Assembly: GCF_902459465.1 (NCBI RefSeq)
Contig: NC_047070.1
Span: 6,560,554-6,624,553, forward strand
From: Asterias rubens
Lineage: Eukaryota; Echinodermata; Asteroidea; Forcipulatida; Asteriidae
Length of the DNA: 64,000 nt
Reading direction: 5' to 3'
Shown: positions 11,549 through 23,900 of the stretch, one piece after another
Position numbering within the stretch: position 1 is the first letter of the stretch
Layout of the letters: every line of letters begins with the position of its first letter
Translations under genes and position numbers: made by a program
Notes under the pieces: generated by a model
Told to the model about the DNA's origin: nothing
What the model saw: only the letters and a program-made list of their open reading frames with translations
Databases searched by the model: none

Positions 11549-11710
11549 AGGCCCAATTTCATATTTAGAGAGCTGTGCTTAGCTTCTTTTTGGTGTGCTA
11601 AAAAAGCAAAGGTATACGGGAACCAGTCACAAGTAGTACATGTACAATCTGGGTTTTTTTTGTGCTGGTTACCTTTTTCTGGTAAGCATAATTTGTTTGT
11701 GCTTAATTAG
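11549..11710. mobile_element. MITE family D, partial
   Basis: Starts AGGCCCAATTTCATAT and contains GCTGTGCTTAGC and GGTAAGCATAATTTG typical of family D (GGGCCCAATTTCATAGAGC ends). The right end is missing. Confidence 0.5.
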
Positions 11711-12038
11711 TTTTTGTACTAAAGCAGCTTCAAGAATTAGGACTCTTTTGGGCCGTTCAATGAATTTACACACAGAGAATGCATTTGAATTGTTTCAAAA
11801 CAATTACATATTATTTGATATGTTATTTTTTTTTAACAATATATAAAAACAGCTATACGTATAAATTGACTCTATTATTAATGTATCCCTGTGTATAAGA
11901 CAAGTTTTGTCCTTGCGTATTTTGTTTAAAGATGTTTAAAGAGTCTATAAGTGTTATACTTGTTTTTTACATGCTAATGTTATACTTTTGAAAAGAAAGC
12001 GGCTGGTATGCCTTAAAAAAAATTAAATTGCTTGTGGT

Positions 12039-12382
12039 TAAAGACACTGGACACTTGGTAATTGTCAAAGATCAGTCTTCTCACTTGGCGTATCTCAACA
12101 TATGCATAAAAAAACATTTGAACTCAATTGGTCATTGAAGTTGCGAGATAATATTGGAAGAAAAAAACACCCTTGTCACACAAAGTTGTGTGCTTTCAGA
12201 TGCTTGATTTCGGGACCTCAAAATCTAATTCCGAGGTATCACAATAGTGGAAAATTACTTCTTTCTCAAACTACGTTACTTCAGAGGGAGCCGTTTCTCA
12301 CAATGTTTTATACATGCTTACCAAGTAAGTGTTTATGCTAAAAATTATTTTGAGTTATTACTAATAGTGTTCACTGCCTTTA
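12039..12382. mobile_element. MITE family B
   Basis: Starts TTAAAGACACTGGACACTTGG and ends AATAGTGTTCACTGCCTTTA. Keeps the central GATTTCGGGACCTC block. Confidence 0.8.
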
Positions 12383-12887
12383 ACCCACAATGAAACAATG
12401 CTTAAACAAGTAAAGGAAACTTAAGTAAGTCTTTGGCTTATCTTAAATATTAATACATTCTCTCTTCCTGGCTACTCTATGTACACTATACTCTTGAGTT
12501 GGTGGGATTAGATGAATGTGTGAATTTAAGTGAATGTTCCAAGAGGGAACTGTTATTTTTTAATTTATTTTTTAAATAAACAACATTCCAATATAATTAA
12601 TTGACCGTCAATCCTACAAACTTTTTGAGATACAAATATTAATGCAAAGAGCAAAGCATATTTTCATTGACACTTTGTAAAGTTTACCAATTCAGAACTA
12701 CATTTTGCAAAGGTTACCAAAGTGAGATGACATTAGCACCAAACATAGAGAGGCCTTTGTTATTACACAATAACCAGGCAGTCCCACCATGGACCAAATT
12801 CCTTTGGGTAGATTACATACTCCACAAAATGTTGCTTGTGTGAATATTGGTGCTAACCATGGGCCCAATTTCTTATAAAGCTGCTCT

Positions 12888-13178
12888 TAAAGGAACACGT
12901 TGCCTTGGACCCGTCGAGTTGGTCTTTGAAAAGCGTTTGTAATCGTTTGCTATAAAATGCATATGGTTGGAAAAATGTTTTAAAAGTAGAATACAATGAT
13001 CCACACTAACGTACCTTGAAATTGTGTGGTTTTCCTTTTACCTCGTTGACTAACACGGTCGGCCATTTATGGGAGTCAAATTTTTGACTCCCATAAATGG
13101 TCGACCATGTTAGTTCGCAAAGTAAAACGAAAACCATGCAATTTCGTTGCAAATTTGGGTGGATCATTGTATTCTACT
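12888..13178. mobile_element. MITE family C, truncated
   Basis: Begins TTAAAGGAACACGTTGCCTT with a central palindrome around TTTATGGGAGTCAAA. The right end is cut by the repeat starting at 13179. A full relative lies at 56245-56636. Confidence 0.7.
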
Positions 13179-13436
13179 TGATGAAATCTGAGAAGATCCT
13201 GCACATATACTAGTATTCATGGTGTACTAGTATTCATGGTCAGAAGGGCTGCATTAAGCCGAGAATTGTTTGGGTAGGGATTACAATTCAATTACAGTCT
13301 CTATGGTAAAACCAGAAAACAGTCTGGTATGCTTGCTAAAGGGCTAAATTAAGAAGTAATACTCAACACGCGCAAGACATCAATGCTTAGATGTTTAGTC
13401 ATAAAGAATGTGTGTATAGGAACACCCTGATACTGC
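13179..13436. repeat. Dispersed repeat shared with the 4.66-kb duplication
   Basis: From CTTGATGAAATCTGAGAAG to AGGAACACCCTG this segment recurs almost unchanged at 23893-24145 and 28555-28807. It contains a tandem CATATACTAGTATTCATGG / GTACTAGTATTCATGG pair. Class unknown. Confidence 0.7.
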
Positions 13437-13483
13437 GAAGAATTGCATCAAACCATTATACAGTGTAGCTCAATGATTTACTT

Positions 13484-13990
13484 GGAGGCACTGGACACTA
13501 CTGGTTATTACTCAAAATAATTATTAGCATAAAACCTTACTTGGTAACAAGTAATGGAGAGCAGTTGATACTATAAAACATTGTGAGAAATACATAGCTC
13601 TCTCTGAAGTAACATAGTTTTGGCGAAAAAAGTTATTTTTCACTAAAACATTTGAATTTGATTTTGAGACCTCGGAATTAGATTTTGAAGTCTCGAAATC
13701 AAGCATCTGAAAGCACACAACTTGTGCAACAAGGGCGTTTTTTCTTCCATTATTCTCTGGCAACTTCGACGACCAATTGGGCTCAAATTTTCACATGTTT
13801 GTCATTTTATTTATATGTTGAGATACACCAAGTGAGAAGACTGGTCTTTGACAATTACCAATAGACCTTTATCACCATGTGGCCATCTTGATTTTACTCC
13901 ATTCCAACTCATTGCAACCAAACTGAGGCTGGACGCAATAATAGTCTGGTACCATGTTTGCGCAATGAATGTTAGTGTCCAGTGTCTTCA
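13484..13990. mobile_element. MITE family B with ~105-bp insertion
   Basis: Left end GGCACTGGACACTACTGG. Near the right end the sequence breaks at ACCAATAG (13866) and resumes at TTAGTGTCCAGTGTCTTCAA (13970), enclosing foreign sequence. Confidence 0.7.
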
Positions 13991-14293
13991 AGCAGAAAAT
14001 ATCCTCAGCAAATGCCTGCTAAGCAGAAATGAGCAGGATACCGGTCAAAGATTGTACATGTGACATGGGAGGGGACTTAAGCAGCTCTATGAAATTGGGC
14101 CCTGTCTATGACAGCTTAGCGGCATTTTCTCCAAGGGCCAAAAACACTTCTTGTTGGATTTTTTCCAAAAAATAATTTGTAATAAATATTTTAAGTCGCA
14201 TTCCATTATACATTACAAAGAGTATAAATAATTACCTAAAATGCATACATTGGAAAATAAGAAATTTTTTATATCGCCATTATTGCTCTACTT

Positions 14294-14684
14294 CTTTAAA
14301 GGCAGTGGACACTATTGGGTATTACTCAAAATAATTATTAGCATAAAACCTTACTTGGTAAAGAGTAATGGGGAGAGATTGATGGTATAAAACATTGTGA
14401 GAAACGGCTCCCTCTGAAGTGACATAGTTTTCGAGAAAGAAGCAGTTTTCCACGAATTTGATTTCGAGACCTCAGATTTTGAATTTGAGATCTCGAAATC
14501 AAGCATCTAAACGCCCACAACTTCGTGTGACAAGGGTTTTTTTCTTTCATTAATATCTCGCAACTTCGGCGACCGAATTGAGCTCAAATTTTCACAGGTT
14601 TGTTATTTTATGCATATGTTGAGATACACCAAGTGAGAACACTGGTATTTGACAATTACCAATAGTGTCCATTGTCATTAAATG
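14294..14684. mobile_element. MITE family B
   Basis: Ends TTTAAAGGCAGTGGACACTA and AATAGTGTCCATTGTCATTAA, with a central GACCTC hairpin. Confidence 0.8.
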
Positions 14685-15349
14685 TTTCCACTTATAACGT
14701 TTCTTGTAAAACGTTGCATAGCATTCCATTTATAAGAATGTTTGAAACTAATGTTTCTCGGATTAATACACTTGTAAATATAATAATTAATCAGCTACGC
14801 CTATCTGCAAAAGATAATTATAGAAAAATACAACAGATATATAATAATTTCCTTTAAATGTATCAACAGCCAGTAAATACTGAAAATATATAGAATCAAT
14901 AACAATCCATTATTGTTCATTTTGTAAAAATATTAAAATTAAACTAATTTATCATCAAGCTTTGGTATATTTTCTGAATCGTGTCTGTCTCAAATGTTTA
15001 AACCCTGAAATGGAGGAACTCCGTAGATACAGATACTCTGCAATTTCTTTTTGGAAAGAAAAAATCTGCTGAATTTAAGACTACCAATACGACAAAACAA
15101 GAAAGCAGAAAAGATAATCAACGTATTCTTTCATTCTATTTTTCCCTATGCCCTCCTAAAAAGAATATTTGTTATGTTGACTTGTAAAGAAACAACAACA
15201 GCAAATGTTAGTTTTTAACAGAAAAACAAAGAAAGAAACAGCAACTATTATTTAGCTTCGGAAAGGGAAAAAACAATTGTATACATGGCCAAATGCGCTT
15301 CCTTTTAACTGTTGCAAACTGCTTATTTACTAAAAGGACCTATGGTATA

Positions 15350-15600
15350 AATGTTTGAATAGCATGACCTGACGATTTTGACCCTAGCAGAGTCTTTCTT
15401 TCTGGAAGGCTAAAAGTGCCTTCGTAAAAGACTGTCAACGGGTCAAATTATCAGGTCATTAACTATTTTCTTCTACCGAAAAGGACATACTCTGAAGCAA
15501 CTTTTCAATACAGACAAGTTGAGAACATGCAAAAGAAATTGTTAATGGCCTGATGTTTCAACCCTTGCATAGTCTTTCTCAAAGACCTAAATGGCGACAC
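15350..15600 (-). repeat. Two diverged copies of the Penelope-associated hairpin motif
   Basis: Around 15361-15412 and 15535-15592 the minus strand carries GACTCTGCTAGGGTC-like and GACTATGCAAGGGTT-like hairpins followed by AAAATCGTC or GAAACATC and CAGG. They resemble the motif 3' of the Penelope frames at 26.3 and 31.0 kb. Confidence 0.55.
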
Positions 15601-15707
15601 AACACTCACAAATGAGTATACTGGTGGAACAGAACAGTCAAGAGGAAAGGAATAGAAAGGAAGATGCAGGAAGCAGCTAAACAAAGGAAAGAGGAACAAT
15701 GTGATGA

Positions 15708-16017
15708 TGTGGCGTGTCGTGGCCGAGCAGAAAAGAGCATCAGACTCGAGCTCTGGTGTTGCTGATCAGAAACAGTGAAAATAGTTTAACCAGCACCAGT
15801 GAAAATATTGCCATCAAGATTGCTATCAGCAGAGTGTGGGTCCAAGTCCTGGTGGTGACACTTGTGTCCTGAAGCTAGACACTTTACATTATTGCTGCGC
15901 CCTTCGGATGGGACGTAAAGCCTATTATGTCCCGTGTGCAGTGTAACAGAAATGAATGTAATAGAACCCAGTGCAATTATCGTAAAGAGAAGGGGTTCGC
16001 CCCGGTGTTCCTGGTCT
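15708..16017 (+). mobile_element. SINE with tRNA-like head, plus orientation
   Basis: Contains GTCGTGGCCGAGCAGAAAAG, GAGTGTGGGTCCAAGTCC (B-box-like), CCTTCGGATGGGACGTAAAG and GGGGTTCGCCCCGGTGTTCC. Internally disturbed near 15780. It abuts a family D MITE. Confidence 0.65.
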
Positions 16018-16301
16018 GGTCCCAATTTCATAGCGCTGCTTAGCGGCCGATTTTGTACTTACTGTCCGATTTCCATTTCATAGCGCTGCTAACCGTCAGC
16101 ACACGAAAAGGCATGCTAACCTTCCGGTGCTTACCGCACGAAAATAAATGACGTCACAATGCAAATCCACGGTAAACATGCAGTATGGCCGCCCAATTTT
16201 TCTGCTAACCTGTGAAATACGCTATAGCTTAAGCAAATTTTTCTGCTACAGTAAGCACGAAAATTTGCTTACTGTTAAGCAGCGCTATGAAATTGGGCCC
16301 A
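16018..16301. mobile_element. MITE family D, complete
   Basis: TCCCAATTTCATAGCGCTGC at the left and GCAGCGCTATGAAATTGGGC at the right form near-perfect inverted ends. Inner arms repeat the CATAGCGCTGCTAA motif. Confidence 0.8.
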
Positions 16302-16796
16302 GATCGGCAGCATATTTGGCCACAGCACCTTCATTACATGGTTCTATAAAGGAATAGGTCTCATACTACAAAAACGTAACCCCACATACCTTGCAGGAAA
16401 AAATACTGAGCACTTTGATACGCCCCTAGGGGTGTGATAAAGGGCTATATAAGACCAAGTATTATTGTTATTATTATTATTATGATTATTATAATATACA
16501 AAATAGTTTCTAAAACTCTTGTTTAATAATACCTTGTAAATTGCTTTAAAACTTCCTCATGGAGAAACCATGTTTATTATTTTAAGTTAAACCAATAAAT
16601 GTATAAATCTGAGAAAATATTGTCCTTCAAAATTGCTATAAAAACAAAAATTGTTAAACTATTTTTCTAGGCAAAACAAAAAAGAAAAGACATTATTTAC
16701 TCATTGTACTCTATAAATTTAATTCCCTGCCAGTTATTAGGTATATAAAAAATCATGCATCAAACAATTAAAAATGTAACAACTTTGGTATAAAAT

Positions 16797-16920
16797 GGGG
16801 CCCAACTTCATGGCACTGTTTACCACAGAATTCTGCGATTACAGGCGCCACATAAAATGCGTGCTTCTACATCCTGTAAGCGCAGAATTCTGCAGTGAGC
16901 AGTGTCATGAAATTGGGCTC
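16797..16920. mobile_element. Short MITE family D relative
   Basis: GGGGCCCAACTTCATGGCAC and GTGTCATGAAATTGGGCTC ends, with an inner ACAGAATTCTGCG / CGCAGAATTCTGC inverted pair; 124 bp. Confidence 0.7.
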
Positions 16921-17540
16921 TGGAGGTTTGGTTGAATTTACTTTTTATATACAAAATATAATACTTTGACTATAAGGTTTTATACTTAACCAGTTCGTTT
17001 CGGAAATTAAAAAAACACGTTTTCCCAACACCAGTTTGAGAATATTTTCAGTAAAAAAAAGAAGAATTTGTTTAGTCTCTGATACTCCCTTTGTAAACCC
17101 ATATAAATGGGTTAGGAGGGAGTCCAAATAATTGCGTAGGATAAGTTAACAAACAAAGTTGTCAGGACAAACTTTGATCCCTGTGGTCTTTACAAAATAT
17201 TTTAAAAAGGTAAGTCACGTTTAAATTATTACAGTTAAATCCATGATAATGTGGGACACTGTTTTAAGCTACAAACGATTGTTGCGTATGACCCATGAAA
17301 CGACATCAAACACGGCTGTTGGCCATTAGAGGAGTGAATTGTCAGTTAAAGATATTGCCGCATATATGCAATGTAACTGCGCATGTTTCACCTATAACGT
17401 GCAGTGCACAGAAACACAAAGGGAATTAAACTCCAAAAGTGCACAACCAAGTATAAGTTTCAGCCTCAGCAACTGTGAAAAACAAACCCTGAATATAGGC
17501 CAATTCATTTCAAATATAAACAGCCACATAGGGCCAGTAT

Positions 17541-17947
17541 AAGTCCCATGAGGTTTGGACTGGGGTATAATAAACCATATACCTTTCATCGTGAGAGATG
17601 AGGGACCATTGAATCTGGGATCATGTGGAGGGCTTCTATGACGCCACATGAGGTTTGGACTTCGGTACCTCCATCATGCGAGGTGAGGGACCATTGAAAC
17701 TGTGATTATCTGGATGGTCAATACAAGTCATGTGAGGTTTGGACTTGGGTATCATAAGTCATATACCTCCATCATGAGAGGTGAGGGACCATTGAAACTG
17801 TGATCATCTGGAGGGTCAATGCAAGTCATGTGAGGTTTGGACTTGGGTATTTTAAGTCATATACCTCCATCATGCGAGGTGAGGGACCATTGAAACTGTG
17901 ATCATCTGGAGGGTCAATACAAGTCATGTAAGGTTTGGACTTGGGTA
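17541..17947 (-). repeat. ~98-bp tandem array built from the PPAR terminal exon (AF-2 helix and stop)
   Basis: Four extra units lie downstream of the true stop in the gene's direction, with left borders at 17541, 17641, 17725 and 17823; the true exon end is the fifth. On the minus strand the unit at 17725-17822 still reads [18 protein letters not shown] then stop, in the frame of the real C-terminus [18 protein letters not shown]. The unit at 17823-17920 reads DDHSFNGPSPRMMEVYDL but has lost the stop and runs on eight codons. The two outermost units are degraded. Each of the better copies is preceded by CCCTCCAG, an acceptor-like sequence. Confidence 0.85.
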
Positions 17948-20900
17948 TCATAAGTCATATACCTCCATCATGAGAGGTGAGGGACCATTGAATCTGGGAT
18001 CATCCAGAAGCATGAGTTGCTGAATTTGTTGGACATGCTCCAGCTTCAGCTGTCGGAGGTCAACAAGGCGGGACAGGAGTCGGGGTAGGACCAGGGGGTT
18101 ATCATGGTGGTTCTGGTGGACCTCCCATTCTAATGCCTCCAGAATAACCTCTTGGAATTTCTCCACTTTCTCTCGTTGGGTTAGGTCGTCGCGATCTGTA
18201 AGCAAGAAAAATATTGATTAGCATTTTAGTACACAGGACCTCTGGCTAAATGTCTCATTCGAAGGTAAAAGAAGTTATGGTTTTAAGGCATCTTGCTCAA
18301 GTATACAAGTGTAATGAACTGTAATCATTCATTCTATGCGCTATATAAATGAAATATATGTTATCGTTGCTGTTATTCAAACCCACACTCTGCTGATCAG
18401 AAACACGAGAGCTTGAGTCCAGTGCTCTTAACCACTTGGCCACGACTACGATTTTGTGGGAAAATGATGTGAACAAAAACGAGGGCCCACTTTCACAAAG
18501 CCTGTAAGCAGATGTTTACAATAATTCTTGAGTGAATAAACATTTCGTTGTGACATCAAACAGGAGACAGACATTGCTGAGCAATCAGCTCACTGTGTCA
18601 GTTTTAAATTTGATGCTTTTATTATTTTCTTAATTTGAAATGCCGACTAACCAGGAGCAGCTAATGCTAAAACACAGAACAGGGCCAGTTCCCTCTCCGT
18701 CAAGTTTAACTTCTTCATCTTCTCGAAAAATCTGAACTTATCCTCAAAGAACATTGTGTCGAGGTCTTCCAGAAGCTGTTTCTTAAAGTAGACACCGCCT
18801 GACGGGAACCACAGTCCGTCCGCCATGTAGCGGGACGCCGTTGCAATCATGGCAATCTCAAAGCCAGCGTGCTTGAGTAACGATACCTGGTCGTTCAGAT
18901 CTAGAGATCGGAATTCAGGGAGCTTCTTGGCAAACTGAGCGAGGCTCTCGATTGCCGTTTGGAGGGCACTGCGTAGGAAGGCTGAAATGTCTTTGATGTC
19001 TGTAAGCTCCCTCATTGGATTGGCATCAGGATCAATTCTTTCCTATAATGACGGAATTAAAAGAACATATTTAAGTCATCTACAGATTTTGTGGGAAAGA
19101 AGGACATCAAACTGAATAGATTTTTTAATAAAAATATCATGAAAACAAATGAGGCCTGTAGTTTTACAATTATTGACTCTGTAAACCAACCTACAGCCGA
19201 TTTCACGACAGGCAGTAACCCGTCCTAACTTAGGACGGGTTCAATGCGTCCTAACGTGTTCGGTTACGGAACTGAACTCGTCCTAAGTCCTAAGATTAAT
19301 CCTAAGTTAGGAAGAGTTTGGTGAAATCGGCGGCTGGAGATTAATGTAAAGTGTTTCTTAATGGAGTTCCACAACCTCGGTAGTCTAGTTGGTAAGACAC
19401 TGCTCTAGAATTGCAAGGGTCGTGGGTTTGAATCCCACTTGAGTAACATGCCTGTGATATTTTTTCACAGGACTCGGGGAAAGTACTGAGTATACAGTGC
19501 TAACACACAGCGGTGTATGGGTAAAAACCAAAATTAATATTCTTTATCCCTGATGCAAATTTAACATCTCTTAAAAAGAATGTAGCAAAAAAAATAATAA
19601 TAATAAGCCAAGTTTCTTGAGCACTCCCTTACCTCTACAACTCCAAGTCTCTCCTCCTTCAGTTTGTTCGTCCTTGCCTCTAATGTTGGATGGAAACTCA
19701 TAGCCCAGATGTCCTTGTACGCTCGGTGTATTCTCTCAGTCAGCTCGCGTAACTCGGCCCTTCGTTTGTCACCCTCGCTTGCCTCGTGCTCCTCCTGATT
19801 AAGCTCCTCAAGGAGACGCATGCGCTCCTCCCGGGGCATCCGACCAAACCTTGAGGCTGGGAAAACGAAACAACTTTTGTAGTGAGAAAATCACTCACAT
19901 CACGACTGCTTTGGTCTCTAAATCTTCAGACCTTAGGCCTAAACTGTTAAAATTCAAAATACAAAATTTGTAAAGCGCTATCTATCTATAACCAATAAAA
20001 ATAGTAATAATAACTAGTTCATATAAAGCGCATTTCACAATAATGTCTCAATGCGCTTTACATTCTATACACATTCTATAAACAAATTTCTATAGACCAT
20101 GTGAACTTTGTTTACAATAAACACAACCTTTTACATTTCTTGGCTAGTCTGGCAGGCAAGATACTGCACTGGTCCTATGGGAAAGTTGACATTTTGTGCC
20201 ATAATTTCCATATAAGATTTGATGTTTTCTTCCATAGAGCTGTGTACAAATCGTGCCTGCAGGAAGTCCAGGCTTGGTGGCTCTATTGTAAACATGTGAT
20301 GTCACAGGTCACATCGTCTATTCTAAGGGCTAGACCAAATTTTAAGTAAAATTAAACATTTCAAAAAATAGTTAATAGCCTACATTTAGACCCTAGACAA
20401 ATTTCTCGAAGGTTAAAAGTAAACACTTCTTTAAAGGCAATGGACACTATCGGTAATCACTCAAAACAGTTGTTAGCATAAAAACTTACTTGGTAACGAG
20501 TAATGGGGAGAGGTTGATAGTACAAAACATTGTGAGAATCGGCTCTCTCTGAATTAATGTAGTTTATGAGGAAGAAGTAATTTCTCACTAAAATAATATG
20601 AATTTGATTTTGAGACCTCAGAATTTGATTTTGAGGCCTCGAAATCAAGCATATGAAAGCACACAACTTCGTGTGACAAGGGTGTTTTTTCTTTCATTAT
20701 TATCTTTAAACTTCGACGACCAATTGAGCTCAAATTTTCACAGATTTGTAATTTTAAGCATATGCTGAGATACACCAAGTGAGAAGACTGGTCTTTGACA
20801 ATTACTGATTGTGTCCAGTGTAATAATAACAAAACACAGCACTTATAAAGAGCACAGTATCTGACAAAAAATGTCATTTAAGGGCGCCGATTCACGCTTA

Positions 20901-23900
20901 GTAAAATAAAAAACAAAACATAACCTGACAAACCACAATCAAGTGGACAAAAACAAAACAAAAACATTTGGGTTTTTTAAATTGCACTAAACATAGACAG
21001 TCACCTCTTTTGGAAACCCTTCTACATATAAGTTCAGATTTCAAACTTTCATACCATCATGTGACATGCCAACTGCGATGCACTTCTGGAAGCGACAGTA
21101 CTGGCACTTGTTCCTCGTTGACAAGCTGATTTTACACGGCTTGGACTTGGAGTACGGACACGGTTTGTACTGTAATTTCATACGATGCGTGCGACGGAAG
21201 AAACCCTGATGCATAAACAATCAAGATAACAAGTGCGTTTATTGTTGTTTCCCCCTTGTTTTCCCCGATTTTATGCAACCAGTGTTGCATGCACACAAGA
21301 GATTCAGCCCTTGGAAAAAACTATGAACGTTTGATTGAGTACAAGGAATGACCTTTATGTGCACATAGTGTACATGTAGGTCATTCATTCACATTTTGTC
21401 TGATTTTTCTAAGGGCAAAACAATTTGGATATCAGACTTTAGTAGGAGGAGTGTTATGAGTTGTATGACTCATTACGAGGACTCAAAACCAACTCAAGTC
21501 ACATTTTGTATCAATGACTCAAAACAGTGGACTTGACCACTGAAACTCTGACTTGGTTTTACTTTACTCTGTAATACATGTAACTGTCGTTATTCTTTTA
21601 TGAGAGTATGGAAATAAATGTATTCTTGAATTGAATTTAAAAATTTACTCAGAACTCAACAGCAAAATGTTCATTATTTTACTAAACATTAAGTTCTAGT
21701 AAAATAGTGAAATTTTGTACAGTGACATTTCTCTTTGTTATGACTCTGTTCATTTGTGAGCTTCAGGATGAACATTTAAACCTTTGGCGGACCCAGACCA
21801 AGCCCAAAATGACTCATCCATGACCGCACTCATCTTTTGGGACTAATGACTCAGACTCAAGCTCAAACTCAACCTTTGTGACTAAAGCCCGGGTTCATAC
21901 TTCCTGCGAATGCGAATGCAATACGAATGTTGACGTCACAAATTCGCAACAAAAAATTCGCAGCAGTTCAACTCCGCTCAACTCACTTGCTAATATCGCT
22001 GCGAAAGGAGGGTTGTGACGTCAAATTCACATCAAATTCGCTTCACATTCGCATTCGCAGGAAGTACATGTATGAACCGGGCTTTAGAGTGACTTGGACT
22101 TGAACCGAGCCTATCTAAACTCGGAACTCGAAATTGAACTTCACAATGAGGACTTGGACTTGAGGATTGAGGACTTAATAAAAGTGACATGAACTCACTT
22201 CTACACTAAGGTATACAGTAATGAATGAAAGAGAAACAAAAATGATTGACATAGTCTTGGGCTTTTGTTGATTTTTACCTTGCATCCTTCACATGAGTGG
22301 ACCCCGTAATGGAATCCAGACGCCTTGTCACCACAAATACGGCATTTCAGGGGAAGATCAAGATTGTCAATGGCTACATGTTTGCTGTGGTCATGACCTG
22401 GAAAGACAAGAAAAAACAATAATGACACGTTATAACATAAAATGACACACATAAATAGGTTTTCAGATCAGACATAAAAATTTGCTGTGCAAAAAGGATT
22501 TTTAAAGAAACAACTGGCCCTTTTCCTGGAGAAATTTTGGCAAGAATCAGTTCCAACTTTTATTATTATTGTTTATTCGACCTCAACAATACAAGAACAA
22601 CAAGTAGCCTACAACTTGCAAACTATTGGCCTCCTCACCACTAATTCCAATTAGCCAGTTTTGTACAACTTGCAAACTATTGACCTCCTCACCACTAATT
22701 CCAATAAGCCAGTTTCGTACAACTTGCAAACTATTGGCCTCCTCACCACTAATTCCAATCAGCCAGTTTCGTACAACTTGCAAACTATTGGCTTCCTCAC
22801 CACTAATTCCAATCAGCCAGTTTCGTACAACTTGCAAACTATTGGCTTCCTCACCACTAATTCCAATCAGCCAGTTTCGTACAACTTGCAAACTATTGGC
22901 CTCCTCACCACTAATTCCAATCAGCCAGTTTCGTACAACTTGCAAACTATTGGCCTCCTCACCACTAATTCCAATAAGCCAGTTTGGTACAACTTGCAAA
23001 CTATTGGCCTCCTCACCACTAATTCCAATCAGCCAGCTTCGTTTTGCAGTCCAACCCAAATCATAAAATCGGGGAAAACATGGGGAAACAACAAATAGCG
23101 TATTAATTAGGAGTAATGAGATTTGTCAATTAGCTCTTTGGTTTTATTCATATAAAAAGTTACAAACCTTTTCCAAATTCATCTTTAAAAAAAATAATTT
23201 CTTTTCTTCTAAGACTACCATTTTCTTAGCAAATCAAAATTGCTTATTGCTACGTCTTGGTGCTTGGTGTGAACAAATTGGTGTGGAGTGACATTAGGAG
23301 GAGGGGGATTGAAGTTACCTTTGATAAGGAAGAAGGCTTAGGGAGTAAAATTTAAATAAGTTCTAAAAGTATTTACCCAAATATGTTTGGGGTAGGACCA
23401 ACAAAAACCATTATGTTCCATGTCTGGAGTTTTATCTTTGAGAGAGCAGAGCCATTTTCCTTATTGCAAATGGCTCTTACGTTTGAGAATACTTTTAAAG
23501 TTTACAGTGAAAAGCTTGAGTCTGGTCCTTGCTACAATGGGAGACTTTTAAGACAAAAGCAGGCGTCCCAATCACTGGTCCTTTTCATTTGTTCTCGACG
23601 CTGAGAACAATTTGAAAAGGACTGGTGAGTTGGACTCCTGCTATCGTCTAAAAAGTCTCCGAGTAGTTCCTGAAAATAGCACTCTACTTTAAAGAAATCA
23701 CTATTATGCTATTTCTATTTAGTTTTAGCATTCAGTGTGCACAAAAATGTACAGTCAGAAGATTTTGCAGTGCAAAATGGTTGGTACCCCGACATGTTCA
23801 TTCTTGTCTGAATAGAATCAGATAAGCGTACATGTAGTTTCATTACATTTTGCAGTATCATTATTGACTTTAGTTTTTTGTTATTATTCCTTGATGAAAT

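Larger units (their letters stand above)
12861..14102. mobile_element. MITE family D split by nested insertions
   Basis: The left terminus GGGCCCAATTTCTTATAAAGC (12861) and right terminus CTCTATGAAATTGGGCCC (14102) are the two ends of one family D element. Between them lie a family C element, a dispersed 260-bp repeat and a family B element, so the host MITE is the oldest layer. Confidence 0.65.
11712..17540. other. Gene-free interval between DENND10 and the PPAR gene
   Basis: No exon with family similarity was found on either strand. The interval is filled by the MITEs and SINEs listed separately; the rest (about 14.7-15.3 and 16.4-17.5 kb) is AT-rich unique-looking sequence with a short ATT/TTA microsatellite near 16.46 kb. 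Confidence 0.6.

Noticed and set aside
19378..19460. Functional tRNA gene
   Set aside because: A and B boxes are present, but the acceptor stem cannot be closed and a conserved SINE body follows, so it is a SINE head.
22583..23066. Long open frames of 145-158 codons on both strands with 18-residue repeats
   Set aside because: They are three-frame artefacts of a homogeneous 54-bp minisatellite; no splice context, no start context and no family resemblance.
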